From positions 1 to 64,000 of the forward strand of contig NC_015389.1 in the NCBI RefSeq assembly GCF_000195315.1: DNA of 64,000 nucleotides, read 5' to 3'. Made by a program: the position numbers and the translations under genes. Source of the stretch: Coriobacterium glomerans PW2 (GTDB lineage: Bacteria; Actinomycetota; Coriobacteriia; Coriobacteriales; Coriobacteriaceae). Shown piece by piece: positions 53,321 through 62,542 of the stretch (positions are counted from its first letter, which is position 1; every line of letters starts with the position of its first letter). Under the pieces are notes generated by a model. The model had not been told where the DNA came from and did not search any database. It saw only the letters and a program-made list of their open reading frames with translations.

Positions 53321-54853
53321 ATGCCAACGGTCTCGCAGCGCACGATCCAGAGCCGAGCGCGAATCCCAAGCTCGGCGCGCGCACCAAAAGACGATTCCGT
53401 CCCCCCCGTGGTACTCATGGTATCAGGAGGGGCGGACTCCACGGCGCTTCTTCTGATGGCGTGCACATCAAAGCTCGATATCGACGACGGATGCGGCCGG
53501 GCTTCCATCGCGCGCAATCGGCTGCACGTCTTGCACGTCAACCATCACCTGCGCGGGAGCGCATCCGATGGCGACGAGGCATTCGTTCGCGAGCTGTGCC
53601 GTCGCCTCGGCGTGCCCGTCTGCGTCGAGCACGCCTCCCTGCGAGATCTCGGAGGCAGAAATCTCGAGGCGGCGGCGCGCGATGTCCGCTATGCCGCCGC
53701 GCGTCGCTACCTGAAAGAGCTTGTCGAGGAGGCCGGATGCCCGCGCCGCTCCGCTCGGATCGCGACGGCGCACACAGCCAACGATCGAGCTGAGACCTTT
53801 TTCATGAACGCGATCAGAGGCTCAGGGATCTCCGGTCTATCCAGCATCCCGCGCAGACGCAATCTCATCGTGCGGCCGCTCATCGATCGGACGCATGAGG
53901 AGCTTCAACGCTACCTCGAGGTGGCCGGGCTTCGCTGGCGGGAGGACGAGAGCAACAGAGACACCTCGTTTCTGCGAAATTACGTGCGTCACCGTCTCAT
54001 GCCCGTCGCGATGGAGCGCAACAGGAATCTCGTCCGCACGGTAGCGGCGAGCTGTGACATCCTTGCTGATGAGGATGCGTACATGCAAAAGCTCGCGGCG
54101 ACGGCGCTGCGGTCGTGCACGCGACGAGAGGGGGCGGGTCTGCTCGTCTTGAATGCGGACCGGCTCGCCGCCACGCAGATCGCCCTCGCCCGCCGGATGG
54201 TTCGCTTGGCTGTCAAGCGGATCGACCCGCAAGCTCGCTTGGAGATGGATCATGTCCAAAGGGTGCTCGAATGCGTGGCCGCTGGGGAGCGCTCGATCAC
54301 GCTGCCGGGCGGCATCAGCGCCCTGGTCGAGTTCGGGACGCTCACGTTTCGCGTGCCCGCGCCTCTTCGTGAGCCGACGCCGGGTTGGCTGCCGGTACCC
54401 GGCAAGATCGCGATCACCGAGGAGACGGCGATCGAGGTGGAGCCCATCAGCATGGAGCCGGGCTCGGACCCGATCGCCTGCGCGCGCCGCGCCGCGCCGG
54501 CTGTTCTGGTCGATGCCGCATCACTCGGCTACGGAGAAGCTGATCTGCCTCACGGTATGAATGACAATGAGGCGACGGGGGTCGGCTCGATGCGGCTATG
54601 GGTGGACACGCCGGTTCCCGGGGACGTCATGTGTCCGTTGGGCATGCACGGAAGATCCAAGAAGCTCTCAGACATATTCGGGGCGGATCGAGTGCCGGTG
54701 GAGGAGCGCTCCCGCGTGCCGGTCGTTCGGACCGCTCCCACCGGAGCAGTGGTGTGGGTGGCGGGTGTCAGGCTCGATGACAGGTTCAGATGCACGCCGA
54801 CCACGAAGGTCGCGCTGAGGATCTCCGTTCGCGGAACCGATAAAAACCATTGA
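53321..54853 (+). CDS. tilS: tRNA(Ile)-lysidine synthetase
   Basis: TilS converts C34 of the CAU-anticodon tRNA-Ile to lysidine. The PP-loop SGGADSTALLL lies at residues 35-45, followed by LHVNHHLRGSASDGDEAFV, ATAHTANDRAETFFMNAIRGSGISGL and RPLIDRTHEELQRYL. A C-terminal domain (about 330-510) is present with SRVPVVRTAPTGAVVWVAGVRLDDRF. AGGAGGTACCC precedes the ATG. A run of seven C (53401-53407) lies in codons just before the PP-loop. The product is 510 residues. In most relatives hpt and ftsH follow at once; here a PTS operon and a MarR gene intervene. Confidence 0.93.
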   Translation: MPTVSQRTIQSRARIPSSARAPKDDSVPPVVLMVSGGADSTALLLMACTSKLDIDDGCGRASIARNRLHVLHVNHHLRGSASDGDEAFVRELCRRLGVPVCVEHASLRDLGGRNLEAAARDVRYAAARRYLKELVEEAGCPRRSARIATAHTANDRAETFFMNAIRGSGISGLSSIPRRRNLIVRPLIDRTHEELQRYLEVAGLRWREDESNRDTSFLRNYVRHRLMPVAMERNRNLVRTVAASCDILADEDAYMQKLAATALRSCTRREGAGLLVLNADRLAATQIALARRMVRLAVKRIDPQARLEMDHVQRVLECVAAGERSITLPGGISALVEFGTLTFRVPAPLREPTPGWLPVPGKIAITEETAIEVEPISMEPGSDPIACARRAAPAVLVDAASLGYGEADLPHGMNDNEATGVGSMRLWVDTPVPGDVMCPLGMHGRSKKLSDIFGADRVPVEERSRVPVVRTAPTGAVVWVAGVRLDDRFRCTPTTKVALRISVRGTDKNH

Positions 54854-54949
54854 TAGCTGCTTCGTCAGATGGTACATGGCGCAGCTTGATATCTCATATG
54901 ACTGGACTTCTCAAGCTTGAACATAAATAGTTGCTACCGTTAACCGATA

Positions 54950-55013
54950 GATAGTTGCCGTTCGCAACTATCTTCTTGCTGGCAAGGTAGTTGTTGATGA
55001 CAATTACTTTGCC
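54950..55013 (+). promoter_or_regulatory. palindromic leader of the mannose-type PTS operon
   Basis: GATAGTTGC (54950-54958) and GCAACTATC (54964-54972) form a perfect repeat with a five-base gap; GGCAAGGTAGTTG (54981-54993) and CAATTACTTTGCC (55001-55013) form a second, imperfect one. The word TAGTTG recurs (54929, 54953, 54989). The stretch is AT-rich and lies 60-120 bases before the IIA start, suiting an operator or leader hairpin. Confidence 0.45.
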
Positions 55014-55071
55014 ACCAGGGACGACCTGCTGGCTGATCGGTTGAAGTGGGCGCGTCGCGAGGAGCTTGGAC

Positions 55072-55509
55072 ATGCGGTATCTGCTGTTGGTGAGTCATGG
55101 AACACTCGCTCCGGGTTTGCACAGCGTGCTCTCCATGCTTGTCGGCGACAGATCCACCATATCGAGCTGCAGCCTCGAGGACGGGATGGGAGCCGACGAG
55201 TACCGCGATCGCGTACGTCGCCTGATCGAGCCGATGGGCGCAGACGACGAAGTGGTTGTCATGGGTGACATCATAGGCGGCTCGCCGCTCACGAACGCGA
55301 TGGACCTCATCGCGGAGAAGGGCCTGCTGGGCGCGACCATGGCGTTCGGCGGGATGAACCTCCCGATGGCGATGACGGCTGCGATGGGACTCGACTCCAT
55401 GGACGCCGATGAGCTGAGAGACAGCGTGCTCGCCGAGGGACGAGCCGGTCTACGCGAACTCGACTTGAGGCCCGCGTTGGACGAGAACGAGGATGAAGAG
55501 GAAATCTGA
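55072..55509 (+). CDS. PTS mannose-family IIA component
   Basis: The 145-residue protein carries the IIA active histidine in LLLVSHGTLAPGL (His9) and the fold-typical VVVMGDIIGGSPLTNAM and AFGGMNLPMAM. It would pass phosphate from HPr to IIB. The ATG at 55072 follows GAGGAGC; an earlier TTG is less likely. The C terminus ends in an acidic tail (ALDENEDEEEI). It is the first gene of a IIA-IIB-IIC-IID operon. Confidence 0.93.
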   Translation: MRYLLLVSHGTLAPGLHSVLSMLVGDRSTISSCSLEDGMGADEYRDRVRRLIEPMGADDEVVVMGDIIGGSPLTNAMDLIAEKGLLGATMAFGGMNLPMAMTAAMGLDSMDADELRDSVLAEGRAGLRELDLRPALDENEDEEEI

Positions 55510-55681
55510 GCCGTTCCATCGAGGGGAAGGGGATCTTCTTTCCATCTCGAGGGGATCCATCGGATGAGATCGCGCCTCGACCGACCGGCGTCGCTGCGAA
55601 GACCTCGTCGAAGCCAAGGTTGCGAGGCCGTCCGCAGTCCAGAGAGAGGCCACGCTCGACAATCGGATGATAGGAGAATTC

Positions 55682-56176
55682 ATGATAACGTTTCTGCGCA
55701 TCGATGACCGGATGATACACGGCCAGACCTGCACGCGATGGGCGCTCGAGTACCCTTGCGACGGCCTGATCGCCGTGAACGATGCGGCTGCGACCAACCC
55801 GGTTCTCAAAGCCGCCTACAAGGGGGCGACATCGGACAAGAAGACCTTCGTGTGGACACTGGACCATTTTCGCATGAAGAGTCAGCAGGTCCTGGACAGC
55901 GCTGATCGTTACTTCCTGATCACGAAGAACCCGATCGACATGAAGAGGATTCTCGTCGATCAGGGCTTCGAGGCCGGACTCGATCGCGTATGCGTAGGTC
56001 CCTGCAACGATCGGCCCGGTGCGATCAGACTCGGGAACAATCAGTCCATTACGCACGATGAGGCTCAAGCGCTCGAGGATATCACCAGCGCCGGATATAC
56101 CGTGGAATTCGCCCTGCTCAAGGAGAAGTCGATCGGGGAGTGGCCGAAGTTTCGCAAGCAGTTCGGCTTCAGCTGA
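55682..56176 (+). CDS. PTS mannose/sorbose-family IIB component
   Basis: The 164-residue protein starts MITFLRIDDRMIHGQTCTRW with the phosphorylated His13. NPVLKAAYKGATSDKK, FLITKNPIDMKRIL and the VGPCNDRPGAIRLGN part are in keeping with this family. The start at 55682 has GGAG six bases upstream (a start five codons earlier is possible). A 170-base spacer with imperfect hairpins separates it from IIA, unusually long for this operon. A possible relic of a second IIB gene is at 35302. Confidence 0.93.
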   Translation: MITFLRIDDRMIHGQTCTRWALEYPCDGLIAVNDAAATNPVLKAAYKGATSDKKTFVWTLDHFRMKSQQVLDSADRYFLITKNPIDMKRILVDQGFEAGLDRVCVGPCNDRPGAIRLGNNQSITHDEAQALEDITSAGYTVEFALLKEKSIGEWPKFRKQFGFS

Positions 56177-56323
56177 TCGAGAGACCACATCGCGCTCGCG
56201 CGCTCTGGCGGCGCACGGCAAACAATCAAAGCGTCTTCACCGAGTCCGTGACCGGGCTTGGAGGTACGTCCGGAACAGCCCCGTCGACAAGGGCTCGGAG
56301 ATAGAAGAAAGGTGGAAGGAACT

Positions 56324-57175
56324 ATGGCAGTAACTGCATTGCAAGCCACGCTGTTCGGCCTGTTCGCATGCCTCGCATCGATGCCGGGCATGGGTGGCAC
56401 GACCGTGGGCAACTACACGCTCGGCCGTCCGCTCGTAGCCGGTCTCGTGGTCGGTGCGATCATGGGAGACATCCAGACCGGTATCATCGTGGGCGCAGCA
56501 ATCCAGCTCGTCTACATCGCGCTGGTGACCCCTGGTGGAACGGTCTCTGCTGACGTGCGCGCCATCAGCTACATCGGCATCCCGCTCGCGATTTTGGCGA
56601 TTCGCTCGCAAGGGCTCGATCCCTCTTCGAGCGAGGCCGCCGGCCTCGCCGCGTCGCTCGGAGCCGCCGTGGGCACGCTCGGCACCGTCTTGTTCTACGG
56701 AACGGCGACGATCAATCTGGTCTGGCAGGGAATAGGCTGGCACGCCCTTGAGCGCGGAGACACGAAAAAGCTCTATCTCGTCGACTGGGTTCTGCCTTGG
56801 ATCTCGCATATCATCTGTTCATTTCTGCCGACGTTCATCATCACGATGGCCGGTGCGAACATGGTCGATCTCATGAAAGCCTACATGCCGATGGATGGCA
56901 TCGCGATGAAGACGCTGTTCACCGTCGGCTCGCTGCTGCCCGCCGTCGGCGTCGCGATCCTTCTCAAGCAGGTTATCGGCAAGCCGACTGATTTTCTCAC
57001 ATTCTTCTTCGGCTTCACGCTGTCCGCGGTCATGGGGGCGAACCTGGTGGCTGCAGCGCTCATAGGCTGCTTCTTTGCACTGATCAACTATCGCATCGAG
57101 ACGATCAGGATCGCCAAGGCAACTCCGGCGGGCACCTTCGATGCCGCCGAGGACGAGGAAGAGGAGGACATCTGA
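56324..57175 (+). CDS. PTS mannose/sorbose-family IIC component
   Basis: The 283-residue membrane permease starts MAVTALQATLFGLFACLASM after GGAAGGA. It has about seven or eight hydrophobic segments with GRPLVAGLVVGAIMGDIQTGIIVGAAIQLVYI, the mark of the EII-Sor family. The C terminus ends acidic (DAAEDEEEEDI), resembling the tail of IIA. IID starts two bases after its stop. Confidence 0.93.
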   Translation: MAVTALQATLFGLFACLASMPGMGGTTVGNYTLGRPLVAGLVVGAIMGDIQTGIIVGAAIQLVYIALVTPGGTVSADVRAISYIGIPLAILAIRSQGLDPSSSEAAGLAASLGAAVGTLGTVLFYGTATINLVWQGIGWHALERGDTKKLYLVDWVLPWISHIICSFLPTFIITMAGANMVDLMKAYMPMDGIAMKTLFTVGSLLPAVGVAILLKQVIGKPTDFLTFFFGFTLSAVMGANLVAAALIGCFFALINYRIETIRIAKATPAGTFDAAEDEEEEDI

Positions 57176-57176
57176 G

Positions 57177-58022
57177 ATGGCGGACAACTCTGCTGCGGCC
57201 CGCGCAGGCCGCAAGAAGGTTTCTGACAAAGCGCTCAAGAAATCGTTTCACAACTGGATCTACGGCAACCTGACCTGCTTCTCGCAGGAGCACATGCAGA
57301 CATTCGGCTACTTGGTGTCGATGCTGCCCATCGTCGAGGATCTCTATGAGACCCACGACGAGCAGGTCAGGGCTCTCAAGACCTACAGCGCCTTTTTCAA
57401 TACCGAGCCGCAGATCGGCACGATGATCGTCGGTGTGACCGTGGGTCTGGAGGAGGCGCGCGCCAACGGCGACCCGATCGATGACGAGACGATCAACGGC
57501 ATCCGCGCCGGCCTCATGGGGCCGCTTGCCGGTCTGGGCGATTCGCTGATCGTCGGCACGCTCATCCCGATCATCCTGGGCATCTCGCTGGGGCTCTCCA
57601 ATGGGGGTTCGATCGTCGGTCCGATCTTCTACATCGTCGTGTGGAACGTGCTCATGTATCTTGGCATGCATCTCGCATACTTCCGCGGCTACGAGATGGG
57701 CGGCAAGGCGGTCGAGGCGCTCGTCGGCCCGAACGCCACGGCGATTCGCGATTCGATCGTCATGGTCGGCACCATGGTCATCGGGGCTGTCGCGGCGACG
57801 TGGATCTCCATCGAGACGGTGCTGCCGCTGCCTGGTGATTCGACGCTGCAGAAGACCTTCGACGGCATCTATCCCAAGCTGCTGCCTTTGCTGTTCACCT
57901 TGTTCTGCTGGTGGCTCATGGCGAAGAAGAAGATCAACCCGATCGTGGTGATGCTCATCTTGGTCGTGATCGCGTTTCTCGGAGTGCTCGTCGGATTCTT
58001 CAATCCGGGACTGTCCTACTGA
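57177..58022 (+). CDS. PTS mannose-family IID component
   Basis: The 281-residue protein has the IID pattern: a basic start, KSFHNWIYGNLTCFSQEHMQ, TYSAFFNTEPQIGTMIVGV, GPLAGLGDSLIVGTLIPIIL and a C-terminal membrane segment ending FFNPGLSY. Together with IIC it forms the sugar channel. Substrate cannot be told; mannose, glucose, glucosamine or sorbose-like sugars are known for the family. Confidence 0.94.
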   Translation: MADNSAAARAGRKKVSDKALKKSFHNWIYGNLTCFSQEHMQTFGYLVSMLPIVEDLYETHDEQVRALKTYSAFFNTEPQIGTMIVGVTVGLEEARANGDPIDDETINGIRAGLMGPLAGLGDSLIVGTLIPIILGISLGLSNGGSIVGPIFYIVVWNVLMYLGMHLAYFRGYEMGGKAVEALVGPNATAIRDSIVMVGTMVIGAVAATWISIETVLPLPGDSTLQKTFDGIYPKLLPLLFTLFCWWLMAKKKINPIVVMLILVVIAFLGVLVGFFNPGLSY

Positions 58023-58053
58023 GTGCGAGATCATCCGAGGCGAGCCGTGGCCC

Positions 58054-58084
58054 GGCCGCACCGCGCCGTCTGAGCGGTGCGGCC
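58054..58084 (+). terminator. hairpin after the PTS operon
   Basis: GGCCGCACCGC (58054-58064) and GCGGTGCGGCC (58074-58084) form an 11-bp stem with a nine-base loop, 31 bases after the IID stop. The T run is poor, so termination may be partial. Confidence 0.6.
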
Positions 58085-58185
58085 TCGTCCCTTGGCTGGC
58101 GTAGCTCGGCGCATCGCCGGATTTGTGAGCGAAGGTCCGTCGGCGCCGTCGATGCGATCAGATCGATGCGAGGGGAGATCAGCAG

Positions 58186-58557
58186 ATGGCGCAGATACAC
58201 AGGGCTTCAGCGAGTCCCGGCACCATGGGCAGACGCGAGCTGATCGAGGAGGCGCGCCTCCAGACCGCCGCGATCGGCCGGCTCGGCGCCTGGTTGAGGC
58301 TCGCCTGCTCGCTGGCGGCGATCGGGGCGATCCTGGTGTTGTGGGGCACTCAGAAGGCCTCGCCGGCCGCCGTCGCAGCAGGGGTCGCCTGCCTTGTGAT
58401 CGGCGTGCCGATCTCGGTGATCCTGAAGATCGGCATCGCGCATGCGAGGAGCAACGTCGAAAAGATCCTTGAGGCTGCGGGCGCGGGCTCGTCCGCTCAC
58501 GATGGCGCGGACGAGCGATCCGCTTCGCGCCGCGCTCGGAGATCGACGAGAGCGTGA
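58186..58557 (+). CDS. small membrane protein with two segments
   Basis: A 123-residue protein (MAQIHRASASPGTMGRRELI) with two hydrophobic segments (about 37-55 ACSLAAIGAILVLWG and 61-83 AVAAGVACLVIGVPISVIL) and a disordered charged tail. GGGGAGATC lies before the ATG. No family is recognised; it stands alone between the PTS terminator and the MarR gene. Confidence 0.6.
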   Translation: MAQIHRASASPGTMGRRELIEEARLQTAAIGRLGAWLRLACSLAAIGAILVLWGTQKASPAAVAAGVACLVIGVPISVILKIGIAHARSNVEKILEAAGAGSSAHDGADERSASRRARRSTRA

Positions 58558-58962
58558 GGGTTCCGAGCGCGGATGCGCGCTTCATCGCGAGGTCGGCATG
58601 CGGGATCGAAGACGGATACAATGGTGAGGTTTTGCCGAGCTGAGCTTTGCGCGTCGTTCGCAAGCACCAGTCAAATCGCCAAAGGGTCGCGCGCTCCGTT
58701 TCAAGTATTGCGATTCACGGGCATCGGAGCCCGAGACTGCGAAGCGCACGGGAGGGTGCCCGCACAAGGAGCGGATATGGCTGCACGATGCATGGAGATG
58801 GGGGGCATAGGCACCTGTTTCGGTGGTGTCGGCCGCCATCATTCAGGTAAACTCATCTATCGATTGGTCTGTGCGCTCGCCGGTGCAGCGGACCTGGACC
58901 CGGATCTCGCCGGTGATGCGGATGACGCCGCGATTCTACGGGACGGTTTGAGGATTCAAGAC

Positions 58963-59403
58963 GTGAACTACGAGGACGTTGCCAGAAAACTGATCGTGTA
59001 CTCCCGGTCACTCGCCAAGGGGTCCTTGAGCACCGTGCATGGAGCGAGCGTGGGCGAAGCTCCCGTGCTCCAATACCTGGTGAACGCGAAGGGCGATATC
59101 ATTCCGTCGGAGCTCGCCGGAAGACTCGGGTACACGCGTGGTCGCATGTCGCACATCCTCGACGCTCTTGAGAGCAAGGGCTACATCAGGCGCGTCCAGG
59201 ACGAGCGGGATCGTCGCCGCGTCATCGTGAGCATCTCCGATGAGGGTCGGCGCTACGCGGCCGAGAGATACGCCGAGAGCGTCGCGGCTCTGGCGCACCA
59301 GCTCTCCGCGCTGGGCGAGCATGATGCGAACGAGCTGGTGCGCATTCTCAACAAAGCGTATAGCATCACCTATGACAAAGAGGATTACCTAGAGGACCTC
59401 TAG
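58963..59403 (+). CDS. MarR-family transcriptional regulator
   Basis: The GTG at 58963 (NYEDVARKLIVYSRSLAKGS) with GAGGA eight bases upstream gives a 146-residue protein of normal MarR length. The winged helix is clear: GDIIPSELAGRLGYTRGRMSHILDALESKGYIRRVQDERDRRRVIVSISDEG. Helices at both ends would form the dimer. A longer reading from ATG 58777, also with a fair ribosome-binding site (AAGGAG), adds 62 residues that lack family similarity. Target unknown; neighbouring PTS genes are candidates. Confidence 0.88.
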   Translation: MNYEDVARKLIVYSRSLAKGSLSTVHGASVGEAPVLQYLVNAKGDIIPSELAGRLGYTRGRMSHILDALESKGYIRRVQDERDRRRVIVSISDEGRRYAAERYAESVAALAHQLSALGEHDANELVRILNKAYSITYDKEDYLEDL

Positions 59404-59607
59404 TCATCGAGTCGCTGCGTCGCTCGCTCGAGAGAAATGCTGCTGAGCGTGTGTTGGTTGCAGGAATTCGCCGAGCGGAGGCGTCCGGAGGAGCCCTCAG
59501 CGCTCTATGTTGATACAATGGGAACCCGTCTCGTGGGGTCCCTGCTGGCGCTGAAGTCTTTGACCAGGGTCAGCCGGACACCGATATCATAGAGCAGAGA
59601 GGTCCTT

Positions 59608-60156
59608 ATGAACAAGGAGCATCCCGACGTCGACGCGGTCCTGTTCGACAAGCGCGACATCGAATCCATGGTCAAGCGGATGGGCGAGCAGATCAGCCGT
59701 GACTACGCGGGCAAAGACCTCGTTCTCATCGCGGTGCTTCGCGGAGCGGTCGTGTTCATGGGCGATCTCATGCGTCAGATCAGCGTGCCCCTCGCGATCG
59801 ACTTCATGGCGGTTTCAAGCTACGGCGACAAAGCGAAGTCATCGGGGGTCGTTCGCATCGTCAAGGATCTCGAGATGGACATCAAGGATCGTGACGTTCT
59901 CATCGTCGAGGATATACTCGATTCCGGCCTCACGCTCAAATATCTCATGAAGAATCTCGCGAGCCGCAAGCCCGCCTCGCTGGAGGTGGCTACCTTTCTC
60001 TGGAAGGATATAGACGGCAAGCAGGCCGCCGTCAACCCGAGATATGTGGGATCGCATTGTCCGAACGCCTTTGTCGTGGGATACGGACTCGACTTCGCAG
60101 AGCGCTATCGCAATCTCCCCTACGTGGGGATCTTGAAATCGGAGGTCTACGCCTAG
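59608..60156 (+). CDS. hpt: hypoxanthine phosphoribosyltransferase
   Basis: Hpt salvages hypoxanthine and guanine to IMP and GMP. The 182-residue product has the PRPP-binding motif VLIVEDILDSGLTL (about 97-110), the N-terminal DIESMVKRMGEQISRDY, the flexible loop region FMAVSSYGDKAKSSG and the base-binding end FVVGYGLDFAERYRNLPYVG. AGAGAGGTCCTT precedes the start. ftsH begins one base after its stop, the usual hpt-ftsH pair. TACAAT at 59514-59519 is a -10 candidate. Confidence 0.97.
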   Translation: MNKEHPDVDAVLFDKRDIESMVKRMGEQISRDYAGKDLVLIAVLRGAVVFMGDLMRQISVPLAIDFMAVSSYGDKAKSSGVVRIVKDLEMDIKDRDVLIVEDILDSGLTLKYLMKNLASRKPASLEVATFLWKDIDGKQAAVNPRYVGSHCPNAFVVGYGLDFAERYRNLPYVGILKSEVYA

Positions 60157-60157
60157 C

Positions 60158-62368
60158 ATGTTTTCTCAGTACAACGATTCGACCGGCGGGTTGGTCCTCG
60201 GTTTCGCGACGGACGACGATCAAGATGACACGCAGCCCAGCGAGTCGGATGATCCCGCGCGCGACAAGCCCGAGGAGCAGGATGGCCTGTTCGGTAAGAT
60301 CGATCGGCTCGTGCTCGGTGACACATCGGGGGGCGGCGGGCAGCGGGCCGGCAAGGGCAGGCCAAAGCGTCCCAAGTGGTACACATGGACATACTTCATC
60401 TTCTTCTGCGTTCTCATCTCGTTTCTCGCCTTTCGCCTCATTCCGGGTCTGTCCGGGGAGGACCGTCCTGAGAAGATCTCCACGAATGATCTGGTGAGCG
60501 CTATCGATGAGGATCGCGTCGACAGCCTCACCTATATGGTTGCGAACAGCTCCGTTACGGGTACCTACTGGAAAAACAGCGAGGATGCCGGGTCGGAGAA
60601 TCGGCTCACGAAGTTCACCTCGGTATACGTGGGACCGGATTCGCTGTCCGAGCTCATGGCCAAGCACCCGAAGACCACCTACGAGATCGACACGTCCAAT
60701 CCGAACTCCTGGATCGAGATCGCGCTGAACTACCTGCCGGCGCTGCTGCTGGCTTTCGTCGTGCTCTATGCGCTGCGTCAGGTGATGGGTGCGAACAACA
60801 AGACCATGCAGTTCGGCAGGACCCATGCGAAGACGAGTCAGGCGACGCGCCAAAATCTCAAATTCAAAGATGTCGCCGGCATCGATGAGGCCGTCGAGGA
60901 GCTCGAGGAGGTACGCGACTACCTCGAGGATCCCGAACGCTATCGCAAGCTCGGCGCGAAGATCCCACGTGGCGTGCTGCTGGTGGGCCCTCCCGGAACC
61001 GGTAAGACGCTGCTTGCGAAAGCGGTCGCCGGGGAGGCGGGGGTTCCGTTCTTCTCCATATCCGGATCCGATTTCGTCGAGATGTTCGTGGGCGTCGGAG
61101 CGAGCCGGGTGCGCGATCTGTTCAAAGAGGCGAAGGCGCAGAGCCCCTCCATCGTCTTCATCGATGAGATCGATGCGGTCGGTCGACAGCGCGGTGCGGG
61201 CCTCGGCGGAGGACATGACGAGCGCGAGCAGACGCTCAATCAGCTCCTTGTCGAGATGGACGGCTTTGCGGGCTCCGACTCGGTCATTCTGATCGCCGCG
61301 ACGAACCGCCCCGATATTTTGGATCCGGCGCTTCTGCGACCCGGTCGCTTCGACCGGCAGATCACCGTCGACGCGCCGGATATGGCTGGTCGCGAACAGA
61401 TTCTGCGGGTTCATGCGCAGAACAAGCCGATGGATGAGGATGTGGATTTCGGCAAGATCGCACATCTGGGCGTGGGCTTCACCGGTGCCGATCTCGCGAA
61501 TCTGCTGAATGAGGCGGCTCTTCTCACCGCCCGCCGCCATCGCGCACTCATCTCCATGGAGGAGATAGAGGAGTCGATGGAGCGCATCATCGCCGGTCCG
61601 CAGCGTAAGAGCCGAGTCATGACCGATCTCGAGCGCACGACGATCGCCTACCACGAGAGTGGCCACGCCTTGGTGGGCCATATACTCGAGCATGCGAATC
61701 CGGTGCACAAGATCTCGATTTTGAGTCGCGGTCAGGCGCTCGGGTACACCTTGCAGCTGCCGACCGAGGACCACTTCCTGAAGACGAGAAACCAGATGCT
61801 CGACGAGCTCGCGGTGCTGCTCGCCGGAAGAGTCGCCGAGGAGCTGATGTGCAGCGATATCACGAGCGGGGCCTCCAACGATCTTGAGCGCGCCACGAAG
61901 ATCGCCAGGGAGATGGTCACGCGTCTCGGCATGAGCGAGGAGCTGGGTACGCAGGTATTCGGTGAGGCGCAGCACGAGGTGTTTCTCGGACGCGATTACG
62001 CGAACCATCAGGATTACTCCGAGGAGACGGCTCGGCGCATCGACATCGAGGTCCAGCGCATCATGCGCGAGGCGCATCGACGCTCTTCCACGATTCTTGA
62101 GACGAATCGAGCTCAGGTCGATCTCGTGGCGCGGGTTCTGCTCGAACGCGAGACCGTCGAGGGTGACGCCGTCGTGGCGCTGCTCGACGGGAAGTGGGAG
62201 AGCTATCTCGCGAGCGAGGAGGAGCTCCTCGCAGCCAAAGAGGAGCGCAACAGCGCCGCCACGGACAGCGAGCTCTCAGGCGAGCAGCTCGCAGAGGCGC
62301 GGACCGACGCAGATGATCCGAGCGGTCAGCAAGATGACAGCTCCCAGAACACGACGGATTCGAGCTGA
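60158..62368 (+). CDS. ftsH: ATP-dependent zinc metalloprotease FtsH
   Basis: FtsH is a membrane AAA+ protease that degrades membrane and regulatory proteins. The 736-residue product has membrane segments at about 75-98 and 188-206, Walker A GPPGTGKT (about 277), Walker [16 protein letters not shown], the second region of homology [19 protein letters not shown] and the zinc site HESGH (499-503), with the distal Glu-containing LTS-like [14 protein letters not shown]. The N terminus carries about 70 mostly acidic residues before the first membrane segment, and the C terminus ends in an acidic, Ser/Asp-rich tail. Confidence 0.98.
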   Translation: MFSQYNDSTGGLVLGFATDDDQDDTQPSESDDPARDKPEEQDGLFGKIDRLVLGDTSGGGGQRAGKGRPKRPKWYTWTYFIFFCVLISFLAFRLIPGLSGEDRPEKISTNDLVSAIDEDRVDSLTYMVANSSVTGTYWKNSEDAGSENRLTKFTSVYVGPDSLSELMAKHPKTTYEIDTSNPNSWIEIALNYLPALLLAFVVLYALRQVMGANNKTMQFGRTHAKTSQATRQNLKFKDVAGIDEAVEELEEVRDYLEDPERYRKLGAKIPRGVLLVGPPGTGKTLLAKAVAGEAGVPFFSISGSDFVEMFVGVGASRVRDLFKEAKAQSPSIVFIDEIDAVGRQRGAGLGGGHDEREQTLNQLLVEMDGFAGSDSVILIAATNRPDILDPALLRPGRFDRQITVDAPDMAGREQILRVHAQNKPMDEDVDFGKIAHLGVGFTGADLANLLNEAALLTARRHRALISMEEIEESMERIIAGPQRKSRVMTDLERTTIAYHESGHALVGHILEHANPVHKISILSRGQALGYTLQLPTEDHFLKTRNQMLDELAVLLAGRVAEELMCSDITSGASNDLERATKIAREMVTRLGMSEELGTQVFGEAQHEVFLGRDYANHQDYSEETARRIDIEVQRIMREAHRRSSTILETNRAQVDLVARVLLERETVEGDAVVALLDGKWESYLASEEELLAAKEERNSAATDSELSGEQLAEARTDADDPSGQQDDSSQNTTDSS

Positions 62369-62542
62369 CACCTCGGGTGCCCTTCGCTTGCCTGTGCGAG
62401 CGAGACGCAGTCACCGTGATGGCATCCGGGCAACCTCAGCGCGACGCGCCAGCTCGGCATCGATCTTTGATGAGCGCCACCCTGAGGTACCCCGGACCGT
62501 CTGCGCGCGCTGTCACACGCGCATCGAATCGAAGGAGCATGC

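Noticed and set aside
53401-53407. C7 run inside tilS as a phase-variation site
   Set aside because: tilS is expected to be essential, the frame is intact, and a run of seven is expected by chance at this GC content.
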